Origin: Bacteroidales bacterium
GTDB taxonomy: Bacteria > Bacteroidota > Bacteroidia > Bacteroidales > P3
NCBI GenBank assembly: GCA_024400545.1
Contig: JAKSMO010000002.1
Location: forward strand, 1-64,000
Length of the DNA stretch: 64,000 nt
Reading direction: 5' to 3'
Position numbers and translations under genes: made by a program. Under the pieces are notes generated by a model that saw only the letters and a list, made by a program, of their open reading frames with translations, had not been told where the DNA came from and did no database searches. Below are positions 54,564-62,692 of this stretch, piece by piece (positions within the stretch are counted from its first letter, which is position 1; each line of letters opens with the position of its first letter).

Positions 54564-55442
54564 CTACGCAGTAGGAGCTGCGGTGTTGGGGTCATCCGGG
54601 GTGAGGAACTGGTCGCCGGTGAGGCCGCCGTAGCTCTTCACTGCCTTGTCGAGGGCGGCACGGGTCTGATAGGTGGACAGGATGCTGTTGTTCACTACCA
54701 GGCGCTGGGTGCTCACCTTGGTGCCAGACGAGGTCTTGCGGCTGTGCACATAGCAGATGCCGCCGCTCACGGGGGCGCTGTTGCCCAACTTCTCGTCCAC
54801 ACTGGTGGCATAAGTGAGGGGAATGTGGCTCTTCAGCAAGTCCTCCTCGTCCTCCACGCTCAGAGTCACCTCGTAGGCCTTGGTGCGCACGAAGGGCACG
54901 TGGCTGTCGGAGTTCACCATCTGCTGCATCACATACACCGAGATCTGGTCGCCGTAGGCGTAGCCCTCGTTGTTCTGCACCACGGTGCGGCTGAAGTCGG
55001 CCACGGTAGTGTCGCCGTCGATAGTCATGTCGCCCAACATAATGTCGGTAGTCACCTTGCCGGGAGTCTCGCTGTCGTGCTCAATGGTGGGCATCGATCC
55101 GCGGGTAATCTGATAGGCTGCCACCACGGCGCCGTTGGCGCGGGCCTCGGTCTTGGTCAGATACACGGGCATGAGGGTGAAGTTGGCCGACATGAACTCG
55201 TTGAAGTCGCTCACCTTGGGGCTCTTGCCCTCGAAGCTGGGGTGCAGAGTGCCCTCAAACGAGCGGAACACATTCACCAGATTGCCCCACTGCACACGAC
55301 GCTGCATCACAGCCATAGTGCGTTTTGCCGAAGATTTCTTAGCCACCTTCTGTTTAGCCACGGTCTCGCCGCCGCGCTGGTAGAAGGTCCATCCGCCTGC
55401 CGAGCCGCGGAGCTGAGTGTTGATTCCAGTTAAAATTGCCAT
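54564..55442 (-). CDS. Hypothetical protein, DUF6266-like
   Basis: 292 residues without signal peptide. It starts MAILTGINTQLRGSAGGWTF and then YQRGGETVAKQKV, followed by a helix-rich region (RTMAVMQRRVQWGNLVNVFR) and a beta-rich part; the C-terminus ends DPNTAAPTA. The N-terminal Gly-rich start followed by a basic stretch recalls DUF6266 proteins of Bacteroidota, which often accompany phage-like regions, but I am not certain. Single gene with a promoter box at 55583-55590. Role unknown. Confidence 0.6.
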   Translation of the reverse strand: MAILTGINTQLRGSAGGWTFYQRGGETVAKQKVAKKSSAKRTMAVMQRRVQWGNLVNVFRSFEGTLHPSFEGKSPKVSDFNEFMSANFTLMPVYLTKTEARANGAVVAAYQITRGSMPTIEHDSETPGKVTTDIMLGDMTIDGDTTVADFSRTVVQNNEGYAYGDQISVYVMQQMVNSDSHVPFVRTKAYEVTLSVEDEEDLLKSHIPLTYATSVDEKLGNSAPVSGGICYVHSRKTSSGTKVSTQRLVVNNSILSTYQTRAALDKAVKSYGGLTGDQFLTPDDPNTAAPTA

Positions 55443-55582
55443 AATCTAAGTAATTGAAGGTTAATAATAAAAGATAGTTAGACTTCGAGTTTTACTGTGC
55501 GATTTAAGCTTTTTTTAACCTTTATCTACAAGCGCTTAGTAGTTTGTTTGAAGAGCGGTACTCGTTCCCGTTTTTTCAATTG

Positions 55583-55590
55583 CAAAGATA
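55583..55590 (-). promoter_or_regulatory. Minus-7 box of the gene at 54564
   Basis: TATCTTTG on the minus strand followed by GC. The leader would be about 135 bases. Confidence 0.55.
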
Positions 55591-56481
55591 CGAAAAATAT
55601 CCGACATAATGGCACATTAATTCAAGTTTTAACATTTCAAGTGGACAAAATGGCAAATATTTAACATTTCGCCTCCATCCCGTTAGCGCAAATCCCCGCA
55701 TCATATCCCCAACCTCCGGTTGTTTTATCTTAGTTTTTAAACGCAAATCGCCGTAAATATCCGTAAATCTTTGAAAAATAATATCTTCGCTAATTCGTGT
55801 CAATTCGTGATGATTCGTGTTCTGAAAATTTATAACGAAAATCACCGTAAATATCCGTAAATCTTTGAAAATTATAAAATTAATATTCTCGAAAGATTTT
55901 CGACGATTCGCGGAGATTCACGTTCAGCGAAGCGTAAAAAATCACTCGACAATCTCCCCATAACAAGCAAAGAAACCAACCCCTTACACCCTCCGAGCGA
56001 AGGTAATATGGAGGAAATACGGAGATAATTAAGAGTTAAGAGTTAAGAGTTGGCTGGCGCGGCCAAATCAACAAACCTCAAATCAACAGATCAACAATCA
56101 ATTCACTATTCACTGAGCTGAGGGTAGCTCTGCGTCTGGAAGACGCCACCTAAGTAACCACGTACATGCGATAGCGTGTGCGGGGCTTGAGGCCGACTCC
56201 CCTCCCGCCAGCGTCTGGAAGACGCCACCTGATAAGTGCAGAATTGAATTGATAATTAAGAGTTAAGAATTATGAGTTGGCTGGCGCGTCAGCTCACTCA
56301 ATTCACTAATTCGGGATAAAACCCACCGCGTCAGCCTCCACTCATCACCGATCACTGACTACTGATTGGTTATTATAATATCTAAATTATTAACTATCAG
56401 TCCATAATCATCAATTGTTAATTAATTTTAACTAACAGAAGTAACAGATAACAGTTGATTGAAAAAAAATCCGAACAGAAT

Positions 56482-56517
56482 TTTATATAATATAATCTAT
56501 AGATTATATTATATAAA
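56482..56517. repeat. 36-base perfect AT-rich palindrome
   Basis: Perfect twofold symmetry about AATCTATAGATT, with TTTATATAAT arms, over 36 bases. It would form a long DNA cruciform or RNA hairpin. It lies 361 bases upstream of the ATPase gene and has no T run typical of a terminator. Confidence 0.95.
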
Positions 56518-56585
56518 GTATAACTCCCCCTTATTTTCGACTTCAAATAACTGTTACAACTGTTACTGTTACCACCGCACCCGCT

Positions 56586-56618
56586 GCCATGCTGATAACT
56601 CGGCTTGCGGGTTGTGCT
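56586..56618 (+). repeat. Cassette-flanking direct repeat, left copy
   Basis: GCCATGCTGATAACTCGG followed by CTTGCGGGTTGTGCT. The right copy at 58798-58831 differs by one substitution and one extra G, and the pair brackets the two-gene ATPase cassette. Confidence 0.88.
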
Positions 56619-56746
56619 TAATGTATGTTACGGTCGAAAGGGTTGCGCTGCTCAGAGAAACCGAATCGCACAAAGGGCTGTCCGGCAATAGCGTTACCAA
56701 ATTAAAAAAAATAATCTAAAAATATAAAAATATCAATTATTTGTCG

Positions 56747-56754
56747 TATCTTTG
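56747..56754 (+). promoter_or_regulatory. Minus-7 box of the ATPase cassette
   Basis: TATCTTTG followed by CA, about 88 bases upstream of the ATPase ATG. Confidence 0.55.
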
Positions 56755-56842
56755 CAAGAAATTTCAAGGTTGAAAACGATTGAAGTTGACAAAGAGTTCC
56801 ACTCACACCCAATAGTATTTTTAACCTCAACAACCCAATGAA

Positions 56843-57994
56843 ATGAAAGAATTTATAACAATAAAAAATTTTGGTCCAATTATCAATGTCGTTGACCTTG
56901 AGATAAAGCCATTCACCATATTGATTGGAGAATCAGCTTCGGGCAAGAGTACCATCATGAAGGTGATTGCTATGATGCGATACCTGTACAAGATGGCCAA
57001 CATCCGATCGTATCTGAAGCACTCGAAGATAACGAGTTCTCCATTCCGGGTGCGCTTTGACACATTCATCAAGCGCCAAAGTATGGCAGGAATGCTGACG
57101 AGCGACAGCATCATCAGATACCGCGTTGAAATTGCGCCCGAGGTAGGCTACGAGATTGTCATGGAGAATAAAACGCTTCGAAAACTACCAATCATCAACA
57201 AGGAGCACCTCTCACTCAACAAGGTTTCCTATATTTCGGAAAATCGCAATATCATACCTACATGGGCGGAAAAAGCATCTGAGAATGCTGGTGTAACCCT
57301 GGGCTTCTATTTCCATGAGACTAACTCGGATTTCTATAAAGCTTCACAGGAAGACAAAGTGGTCAATCTTGACTATGTGGGAATGAAACTGCACATCACG
57401 CATCCCAAAGGCCGCCCAACCAAGTATCAGATAGAGCACCAAGACCAGGGAGTCAGAATCGACTTAAAGGAAGCCTCTTCGGGCATCCAGACTTCCGCGC
57501 CCTTGGTTTTGGTGACAAAGTATTTTGCACAAGATTATTCGTTCAAGGAGGCATTCACGCGATCGGTGCTCAACTACTTGAATGACATGGATCGACTCAC
57601 CAAATTCAAACCTGCCACAGAGCCCAACGAACTTACTCGATGCGTGTATATGCATATCGAGGAGCCAGAATTGAGCCTCTTCCCCAATGCACAATGCCGA
57701 ATGATTGACGAGTTGATCTATGCCGCCTCCCATTCCTCAAGTGACCGCTCTATGAATATGCTGATAGCGACCCATAGTCCCTATATACTGAATTATCTGA
57801 ATGTTATTCTGCTCCAAACCAGTGAATCCCGTGCCCATGTCAATCATTCCCAAATGGCAGTTTACAGAATCTATGAGGGGACGACGCAAAACTTGATGGT
57901 TCAGAATGAACAAGGCAACTATTTGGTCGATTCGTTCGATTTGGCGGAAGAAATGAGCAATATCTATAATGAATATCAATCGCTGAAAGGATGA
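56843..57994 (+). CDS. AAA_15/OLD-like ATPase
   Basis: 383 residues of the ABC-type ATPases found in OLD, retron and Abi systems. The N-terminal strand-loop is MKEFITIKNFGPIINVVDLE, Walker A GESASGKST at 29-37, the signature-like EASSGIQTSAPL, Walker B VYMHIEEPELSLFP, and the H-loop LIATHSPYIL. There is no TOPRIM domain, unlike OLD. It overlaps the next gene by 4 bases (ATGA), so translation of the two is coupled. A role in defence is inferred from the class, the neighbourhood and the A+T-rich composition; its trigger is unknown. Confidence 0.85.
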   Translation: MKEFITIKNFGPIINVVDLEIKPFTILIGESASGKSTIMKVIAMMRYLYKMANIRSYLKHSKITSSPFRVRFDTFIKRQSMAGMLTSDSIIRYRVEIAPEVGYEIVMENKTLRKLPIINKEHLSLNKVSYISENRNIIPTWAEKASENAGVTLGFYFHETNSDFYKASQEDKVVNLDYVGMKLHITHPKGRPTKYQIEHQDQGVRIDLKEASSGIQTSAPLVLVTKYFAQDYSFKEAFTRSVLNYLNDMDRLTKFKPATEPNELTRCVYMHIEEPELSLFPNAQCRMIDELIYAASHSSSDRSMNMLIATHSPYILNYLNVILLQTSESRAHVNHSQMAVYRIYEGTTQNLMVQNEQGNYLVDSFDLAEEMSNIYNEYQSLKG

Positions 57995-58665
57995 TACGAG
58001 AAATATTGTTGCAGACTTTACCCCAGGCTTACGGCCTAAATAGAGGGCATATTCAACTAAGTGCCAACGAACTGGCGGGCAGTGTGGCGCTTAGTGATAC
58101 GGCAAGGTGTGCCAACTGCACGACCAAACAAAAACCACCATGCGACAAGCAAACAATGCGGATGAACACGAGTGCGGCCACAGTCATTTTGGTGGACCAT
58201 GAATCGTACATCAAGCAGTTTAGCGACGCTCAGTTAGGAAAAGGAAAGAATTGCGACTACATGCTGGTCGATGACTCGGGGAGTAACTATAAAGTGGCCT
58301 TCTGTGACCTGACTTGCTCTTTGGCAAAAAGTGTCGAGCCTGATGAACGGAGGAATAGTCTGCCAGAAGGTAAGCGCGCAAAGGTGATGGCGCAATTGGC
58401 AGCGTCAGTCCGCCGATTTACCAGCAAAGATGCGACCAAGGCTTACATAGAGGGATTTCAGCACCGACATTGTATTTTCGGATGGCGCGATCCATTTGTT
58501 TCTAATTCGCCAGTCACCCCAAGGAGAGGAGACGTGGATGCCAATATGATGATTATGGGGGTGGCCACATCGGGTTCTGAACCATTGCTACTTCACCACC
58601 AAGAAATTGACGGCGTTGAATTTGTATTCTACCAGGTCAAATATCCCCAAGTATATAATTGGTAG
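57991..58665 (+). CDS. Partner of the AAA_15 ATPase, unknown, with Cys cluster
   Basis: 224 residues, no recognised domain. ARCANCTTKQKPPC near residues 38-51 could bind a metal (Cys-x2-Cys followed by Cys). DHESYIKQFSDAQLGKGKNC and the KVAFCDLTCSL stretch follow, with an acidic strand pattern (MLVDDSGSNYKVAF) that could belong to a nuclease-like or SMODS-associated fold but is not diagnostic. It begins within the stop codon region of the ATPase gene. In comparable two-gene cassettes the second protein is usually the effector; here that is only inference. Confidence 0.72.
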   Translation: MIREILLQTLPQAYGLNRGHIQLSANELAGSVALSDTARCANCTTKQKPPCDKQTMRMNTSAATVILVDHESYIKQFSDAQLGKGKNCDYMLVDDSGSNYKVAFCDLTCSLAKSVEPDERRNSLPEGKRAKVMAQLAASVRRFTSKDATKAYIEGFQHRHCIFGWRDPFVSNSPVTPRRGDVDANMMIMGVATSGSEPLLLHHQEIDGVEFVFYQVKYPQVYNW

Positions 58666-58797
58666 CAATAGAAACGGCGTTGTTATACTACATCTAATGT
58701 GGAGGCGGGATTATTAGCCCTCAAACCTTTCGGAATAAGTGCCATGAGGTAATCTCTATATCATAGGCAGAAACTAAAACGCTTCATTGCCCGCCCC

Positions 58798-58831
58798 GCC
58801 ATGCTGATAACTCGGTTTGCGGGGTTGTGCT
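58798..58831 (+). repeat. Cassette-flanking direct repeat, right copy
   Basis: GCCATGCTGATAACTCGG followed by TTTGCGGGGTTGTGCT. A weaker relative lies at 58976-59008 immediately ahead of the minus-7 box of the next operon. The rest of 58666-59016 has no gene; it also has AACAGATAACAGTTGTAACA-type words (58886-58907), the inverse of those at 56549. Confidence 0.88.
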
Positions 58832-59016
58832 GTATCCCGGCATCGGTGCTGAGCCTCGGACAATGGCGGTCCCTGCTTGCCAGTAACAGATAACAGTTGT
58901 AACAGTTTTTCTTTTGCCGCCCCTTGCCGCCACCCTCCCCACTGACTCACACGGCATTACGCACCCCCGACACCGACATGTTGAAAACTCGACTTGCCGG
59001 TGTCGCGTTTTTTGCG

Positions 59017-59024
59017 TATCTTTG
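59017..59024 (+). promoter_or_regulatory. Minus-7 box of the NurA-HerA-GHKL locus
   Basis: TATCTTTG followed by CA, 23 bases upstream of the ATG at 59047. Confidence 0.6.
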
Positions 59025-59046
59025 CAAAAGATTTTTTACGATTACA

Positions 59047-59425
59047 ATGACAGCAACTACTCATATAGAATTCAAATATAACACATTGAACCCCAATAGA
59101 ATAGGGGGGGGGTATTCCGAACAGGAAAGATTATTGTATTCTATATCAGCAAGCTAACACTTTTCGGTTAACACCATATCATACGGCCGTTTTACTTTTT
59201 TTTCTCTGTGCCGTTACACAGTTTTTTTCATCTTTCACTCAATTAGACATTCCTATTCCAGGCTCTGATGGATGTGTCCAACCAATGACACAAAACATCA
59301 GCAGTGTAAGTATTTTTTCTGATGACAATAACAATTGCTCTATAACTCAATCTGACAAAGTAGAGCTTGGAGATTGTTCTACAATATGGGCTTCTAATAT
59401 TATTTCAATTATTACAGATGGCTGA
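59047..59425 (+). pseudogene. Single-TM membrane protein frame interrupted at a G9 tract
   Basis: From ATG 59047 the frame reads MTATTHIEFKYNTLNPNRIG and then GGG codons across nine Gs at 59104-59112, and stops at 59157 after only 36 residues. If one G is lost, the frame continues without a stop for over 100 further codons to TGA at 59423-59425, giving a 125-residue protein with one TM helix (YHTAVLLFFLCAVTQFFSSF) and a Cys-containing outer domain. With ten Gs it would stop after about 40 residues. Either the gene is phase variable through the tract, or it is a decayed or mis-assembled frame. A 35-codon basic frame (59418-59525) overlaps its stop; I do not call it. Confidence 0.55.
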
Positions 59426-59493
59426 ATTTGTTGTTTTTGCAACAACCGGTAGCAGAAAAAGAGCCAAAGCGAAAGCACAAAACTTTAAAAAAT

Positions 59494-59829
59494 ATGGAAA
59501 CAGAATTGGACAATTTGAAGAATAATGTGACGAAAAAAGCCATTGACGCTGAGAAATTGGCAGATTTCGTATTAAAAACATCTTGTCCATGCCAATATGG
59601 TGGAGAGCTAATGGAAATCACCGACGGGAGATTGTCATCTGAGAGTCAAGAGTTAAGCAATATTATTAGAAGGTCAAAGCTTGTCAAATGGGTGACCAAA
59701 GAAGAGGTGCAGGATGATTTTTGTGATCTGGTCAATTGGGCGCAAGAGGACAATGACTGCTTTGTATTTGTCAAGCACGACGTATTACTTTGCATTACGG
59801 TACTCGATGCTATTAATATTATATCGTAA
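59494..59829 (+). CDS. Small unknown protein at the head of the NurA operon
   Basis: 111 residues from the ATG at 59494 (METELDNLKNNVTKKAIDAE). It is helical and acidic, with Cys in TSCPCQYGG and CFVFVKHDVLLCITV. No domain recognised. It ends one base before the NurA-like start, so it belongs to the same operon. It could be a regulatory or antidote-like component; I see no support for a specific role. Confidence 0.65.
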   Translation: METELDNLKNNVTKKAIDAEKLADFVLKTSCPCQYGGELMEITDGRLSSESQELSNIIRRSKLVKWVTKEEVQDDFCDLVNWAQEDNDCFVFVKHDVLLCITVLDAINIIS

Positions 59830-59830
59830 A

Positions 59831-61003
59831 ATGGGAAAGATCTTAGACTATATTCAGAAGGAAACGGATGGAAGGACTTTTTCTTCGTACAAAAGGTGCT
59901 TCGATGATGGAGGTATTCCTACCATTGAATATGAAACCCAGGAAGATACATATATCAACCTCAAGGAGTATGCTGAAGATAATAAAAGCCCAGAAACTAG
60001 AGATTTGAGAGAAAGAGCAATATCGTTGCTTCAAGGACCTCCGCTATTTCGTTACTTTTTGGATGGCTCACGAAAAGTGTACAAACTTGACGACATCCAG
60101 TATGACAGAAAGGTTTTTCCTATTGTAGGAGGTCAAATATCAGTGGCATGTTGCGGTAGGGATGTTGATAACAATTATCATTTTTCTGATTTTCGCAAAA
60201 TTGACGAAGAGTCATACTCGGTGCTATGCTTGCCGGTAACTGCAAATGCTGACGGGGTTGATCATAATGTCTATTTTCGCAATCTCTGTGGCAAAATTAA
60301 GTCTGAGCCAAGTTTACTTGCAGAAAACATCCATTTAGAAAAAGTTTTGTTTTATCAAACCAAACTTGAGGGTAAAGAAACATTGGAGAACAAAGGCATT
60401 GCTCGAATACAAGATGAAATGATTGACTGCGAAAAGAAAATCGTGGCTAATCTAATGAGTAAGCATTTGTTGAACCAAGATAACTATCTGATAAAAGACG
60501 GTTCTATACAATACAAAGTCATGAAAACCGGTAATTATAAAGAACTGTCACGTATTCGCAATAATTATCGTCATGTAATTGGTGTTTCAAAGAAATTTAA
60601 CCCTAATCTGATGAAGGATAACAAAGATAGGAGTAATGCGGGTATAATCGCCCGACTCCCGTTGTTCCATAGAACACCTGCGTTCAAATGGCAACCTGGA
60701 GAAGAATGGGGAGATACGTCATTTGCGATATGGTATGTCCGTATAAGAGATGCACATTATACGGAAACCCCATATTCAGGAATAGTAAAAGTTGAGAAAA
60801 TGCTTGTGACAGAAAAAGAATCTGAACATGGTCTGTCTTCTGACGAAATTGACACAATAACCGCAAATCTCATCAATGAACGTAATCCTGTGTGCTATGG
60901 CAATGATGCACGATGGGCAAATCATCTGTACCCTGTATATATGACGGAGTGCTATTGCAAGAGTAGATTTGTGAGTGACTATTATTTTTTGAACCTTTTC
61001 TAA
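59831..61003 (+). CDS. NurA-like nuclease
   Basis: 390 residues from the ATG at 59831. The NurA pattern is visible: FLDGSRKVYKL (Asp78, Gly-Ser) followed by PIVGGQISVACCGRD, an acidic helix (RIQDEMIDCEKKI), the second Asp-Gly at 223-224 in LIKDGSIQYK, the Lys of VIGVSKKFN, and YPVYMTECYCKSRF near the C-terminus. NurA is an RNase H-fold 5'-3' exonuclease that acts with the HerA hexamer on DNA ends, and the next gene is HerA-like. The first ~70 residues are extra. The assignment rests on these motifs in the correct order and on the HerA neighbour, not on an alignment. Confidence 0.72.
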   Translation: MGKILDYIQKETDGRTFSSYKRCFDDGGIPTIEYETQEDTYINLKEYAEDNKSPETRDLRERAISLLQGPPLFRYFLDGSRKVYKLDDIQYDRKVFPIVGGQISVACCGRDVDNNYHFSDFRKIDEESYSVLCLPVTANADGVDHNVYFRNLCGKIKSEPSLLAENIHLEKVLFYQTKLEGKETLENKGIARIQDEMIDCEKKIVANLMSKHLLNQDNYLIKDGSIQYKVMKTGNYKELSRIRNNYRHVIGVSKKFNPNLMKDNKDRSNAGIIARLPLFHRTPAFKWQPGEEWGDTSFAIWYVRIRDAHYTETPYSGIVKVEKMLVTEKESEHGLSSDEIDTITANLINERNPVCYGNDARWANHLYPVYMTECYCKSRFVSDYYFLNLF

Positions 61004-61012
61004 TTGAATACA

Positions 61013-62689
61013 ATGGAAGTTATTGGAAGAATAATCGCTACAGAAAAACAACCTTCTACAATTGAAGAGTTTACATTTTGGACAAAGAAGGACATGAAAT
61101 TAAAACCATTTGATGTGGTTGTAGTTGAACATATCCCTTCAACAAATAGACAAGATCCGTCCAAGACATTCGGTGTTGTGGAGGAAATCTCGCACATGAC
61201 TGATTCACCCAGCGCATTGGCCGGCTTCATCAGTAGCGATTTCGGTAATGTTCAAGCCCAATCATATACAGATAGGATTGGAATGAACTATGTGAAATGC
61301 AAAGTAGTAGGAAATGACCAAAATATATTCATACCTGTCCAAGAAGGTAAAAAGGTGTATTTGGCTTCTGAGAATGAAATTATGGAAGCTTTGGGGTTGA
61401 ATGATGTGAAGAATCCTCTCCCGGCAGGATATATGGAAATGTACGAAGGGGAAAATAAGAAGACACTACCTGTATTTTTCAACTCGCATTTCCTTATTGG
61501 TCCTGAAGGCGCTCATTTGAATATTAGTGGTATTAGTGGCTTGGCATCAAAAACAAGTTATGCAATGTTCTTGATGAAGGCCGCACAGGATGTGTTGAGC
61601 AAAAGAGATGATGAATCCGTTGCATTCATCATGATGAATGTAAAAGGTACAGACCTCCTCAGGATTGACCAAATGAATGAACGTAATCAGGAATTAGAAG
61701 AGATTAAGGCAGTGTACGACAAGTTAGGACTTGAACTCAAACCATTCCAACAAGTAAAATATTACTATCCGTTCTCAAAAAGTTACACTGCATACACTTA
61801 CGAGAAAGAGCAAGTAATTAAGGATAGGTTGGCAAGAGGTGAGGCATTCCAGTATAAGTATCCTTTTGAAACAGAAGAAGACAAAGAATGTTTAGACTTG
61901 CTCTTTGCGAATGTTGATGACCCAAATGATACAATTGAAAGTATTATTAACTATATTATTTCAAAAGGAGGTGGTTTTAATGGTGTTGAGAGCTGGGAGG
62001 AGTTTAAAGATGCTCTTTATAAACAAACTGAATCATCAAAGACCACATCCCAAGGCAAAGAAATATCAGTTATGAGTTGGCGAAAATTCTATAGATTATT
62101 CAACAAAAGTTTCCAAAAGAGTCGCCAAATGTTTACAGAAAGATTGGGTACAGGAAATGTTCGTCTCAGAGACGAAGTCGCAAACATTAAGAAAAACGAT
62201 GTGATGGTCATTGATGTTGCAAAAATGGATGAAGAATCTCAGGGCTTTGTTTTTGGAGATGTTATGAGAGCTGTGTATAATTTAAAATTAGGCTCAAGCG
62301 ATAGACCCGATACAGACATTCCTGATCGAATAATTATTTTTATTGATGAATTGAACAAATATGCTTCGAACGATGTCCCCAAATCATCGCCAATTCTCCG
62401 ACAACTTTTAGACATCACAGAGCGAGGACGTTCTTTGGGTATAGTCCTTTTTGGAGCTGAACAGTTTGTAAGCGATATTCACAAGCGAGTGAAAGGCAAT
62501 TGTGCTACTCAGGCATTTGGTCGAACCAATGCAATTGAAATAACGAAAGAGGATTTCAGATATGTTCCCTCCGTATATAAAACAATGCTTACGCGTTTAA
62601 AACAGGGAGAATACATCATCCAAAACCCAGTTTTTCGTTCGATGTTGAATATTAAGTTTCCGAAACCCATTTACAAATATTACGAATAA
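61013..62689 (+). CDS. HerA-like hexameric ATPase/translocase
   Basis: 558 residues from the ATG at 61013 (an in-frame TTG 9 bases earlier follows the NurA stop directly). The N-terminal HAS-barrel includes IGRIIATEKQPSTIEEFTFW, FGVVEEISHM and KCKVVGNDQNIFIPVQ. The ATPase domain has Walker A-like GISGLASKTS (about 173-182), which lacks the Gly normally preceding Lys, and a good Walker B in RIIIFIDELNKY near residue 445. The arginine-containing LLDITERGRSLGIVLFGAEQ follows. It should form a hexameric ring that threads duplex DNA into a nuclease. It precedes the GHKL gene by 3 bases. Confidence 0.82.
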   Translation: MEVIGRIIATEKQPSTIEEFTFWTKKDMKLKPFDVVVVEHIPSTNRQDPSKTFGVVEEISHMTDSPSALAGFISSDFGNVQAQSYTDRIGMNYVKCKVVGNDQNIFIPVQEGKKVYLASENEIMEALGLNDVKNPLPAGYMEMYEGENKKTLPVFFNSHFLIGPEGAHLNISGISGLASKTSYAMFLMKAAQDVLSKRDDESVAFIMMNVKGTDLLRIDQMNERNQELEEIKAVYDKLGLELKPFQQVKYYYPFSKSYTAYTYEKEQVIKDRLARGEAFQYKYPFETEEDKECLDLLFANVDDPNDTIESIINYIISKGGGFNGVESWEEFKDALYKQTESSKTTSQGKEISVMSWRKFYRLFNKSFQKSRQMFTERLGTGNVRLRDEVANIKKNDVMVIDVAKMDEESQGFVFGDVMRAVYNLKLGSSDRPDTDIPDRIIIFIDELNKYASNDVPKSSPILRQLLDITERGRSLGIVLFGAEQFVSDIHKRVKGNCATQAFGRTNAIEITKEDFRYVPSVYKTMLTRLKQGEYIIQNPVFRSMLNIKFPKPIYKYYE

Positions 62690-62692
62690 ACA

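Larger units (their letters stand above)
55591..56746. repeat. Repeat-rich non-coding interval
   Basis: About 1.2 kb without a gene that I can support. It holds a 27-base exact direct repeat (55751-55777 and 55845-55871), two copies of GCGTCTGGAAGACGCCACCT (56132-56151 and 56211-56230; the core GCGTC/GACGC is palindromic), an AT palindrome (56482-56517), an ACTGTTACAACTGTTACTGT stretch (56549-56573) shared with the left array, and the first copy of the cassette-flanking repeat (56586-56618). Confidence 0.8.

Noticed and set aside
55576..55845. 89-codon minus-strand frame
   Set aside because: It lies over repeat sequence and a promoter box, has no conserved features and no start context.
56459..56719. 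86-codon plus-strand frame
   Set aside because: It runs through the AT palindrome and the direct repeat; the protein is low-complexity and not gene-like.
56843..58665. Naming the ATPase pair as PARIS or a retron effector
   Set aside because: PARIS needs an AriB TOPRIM-like partner and a retron needs a reverse transcriptase; neither is visible.
59418..59525. 35-residue basic frame overlapping the end of the restored membrane frame
   Set aside because: Too short to support, overlaps the next gene's start, and no homologue is recognised; it could still be a coupled micro-gene.
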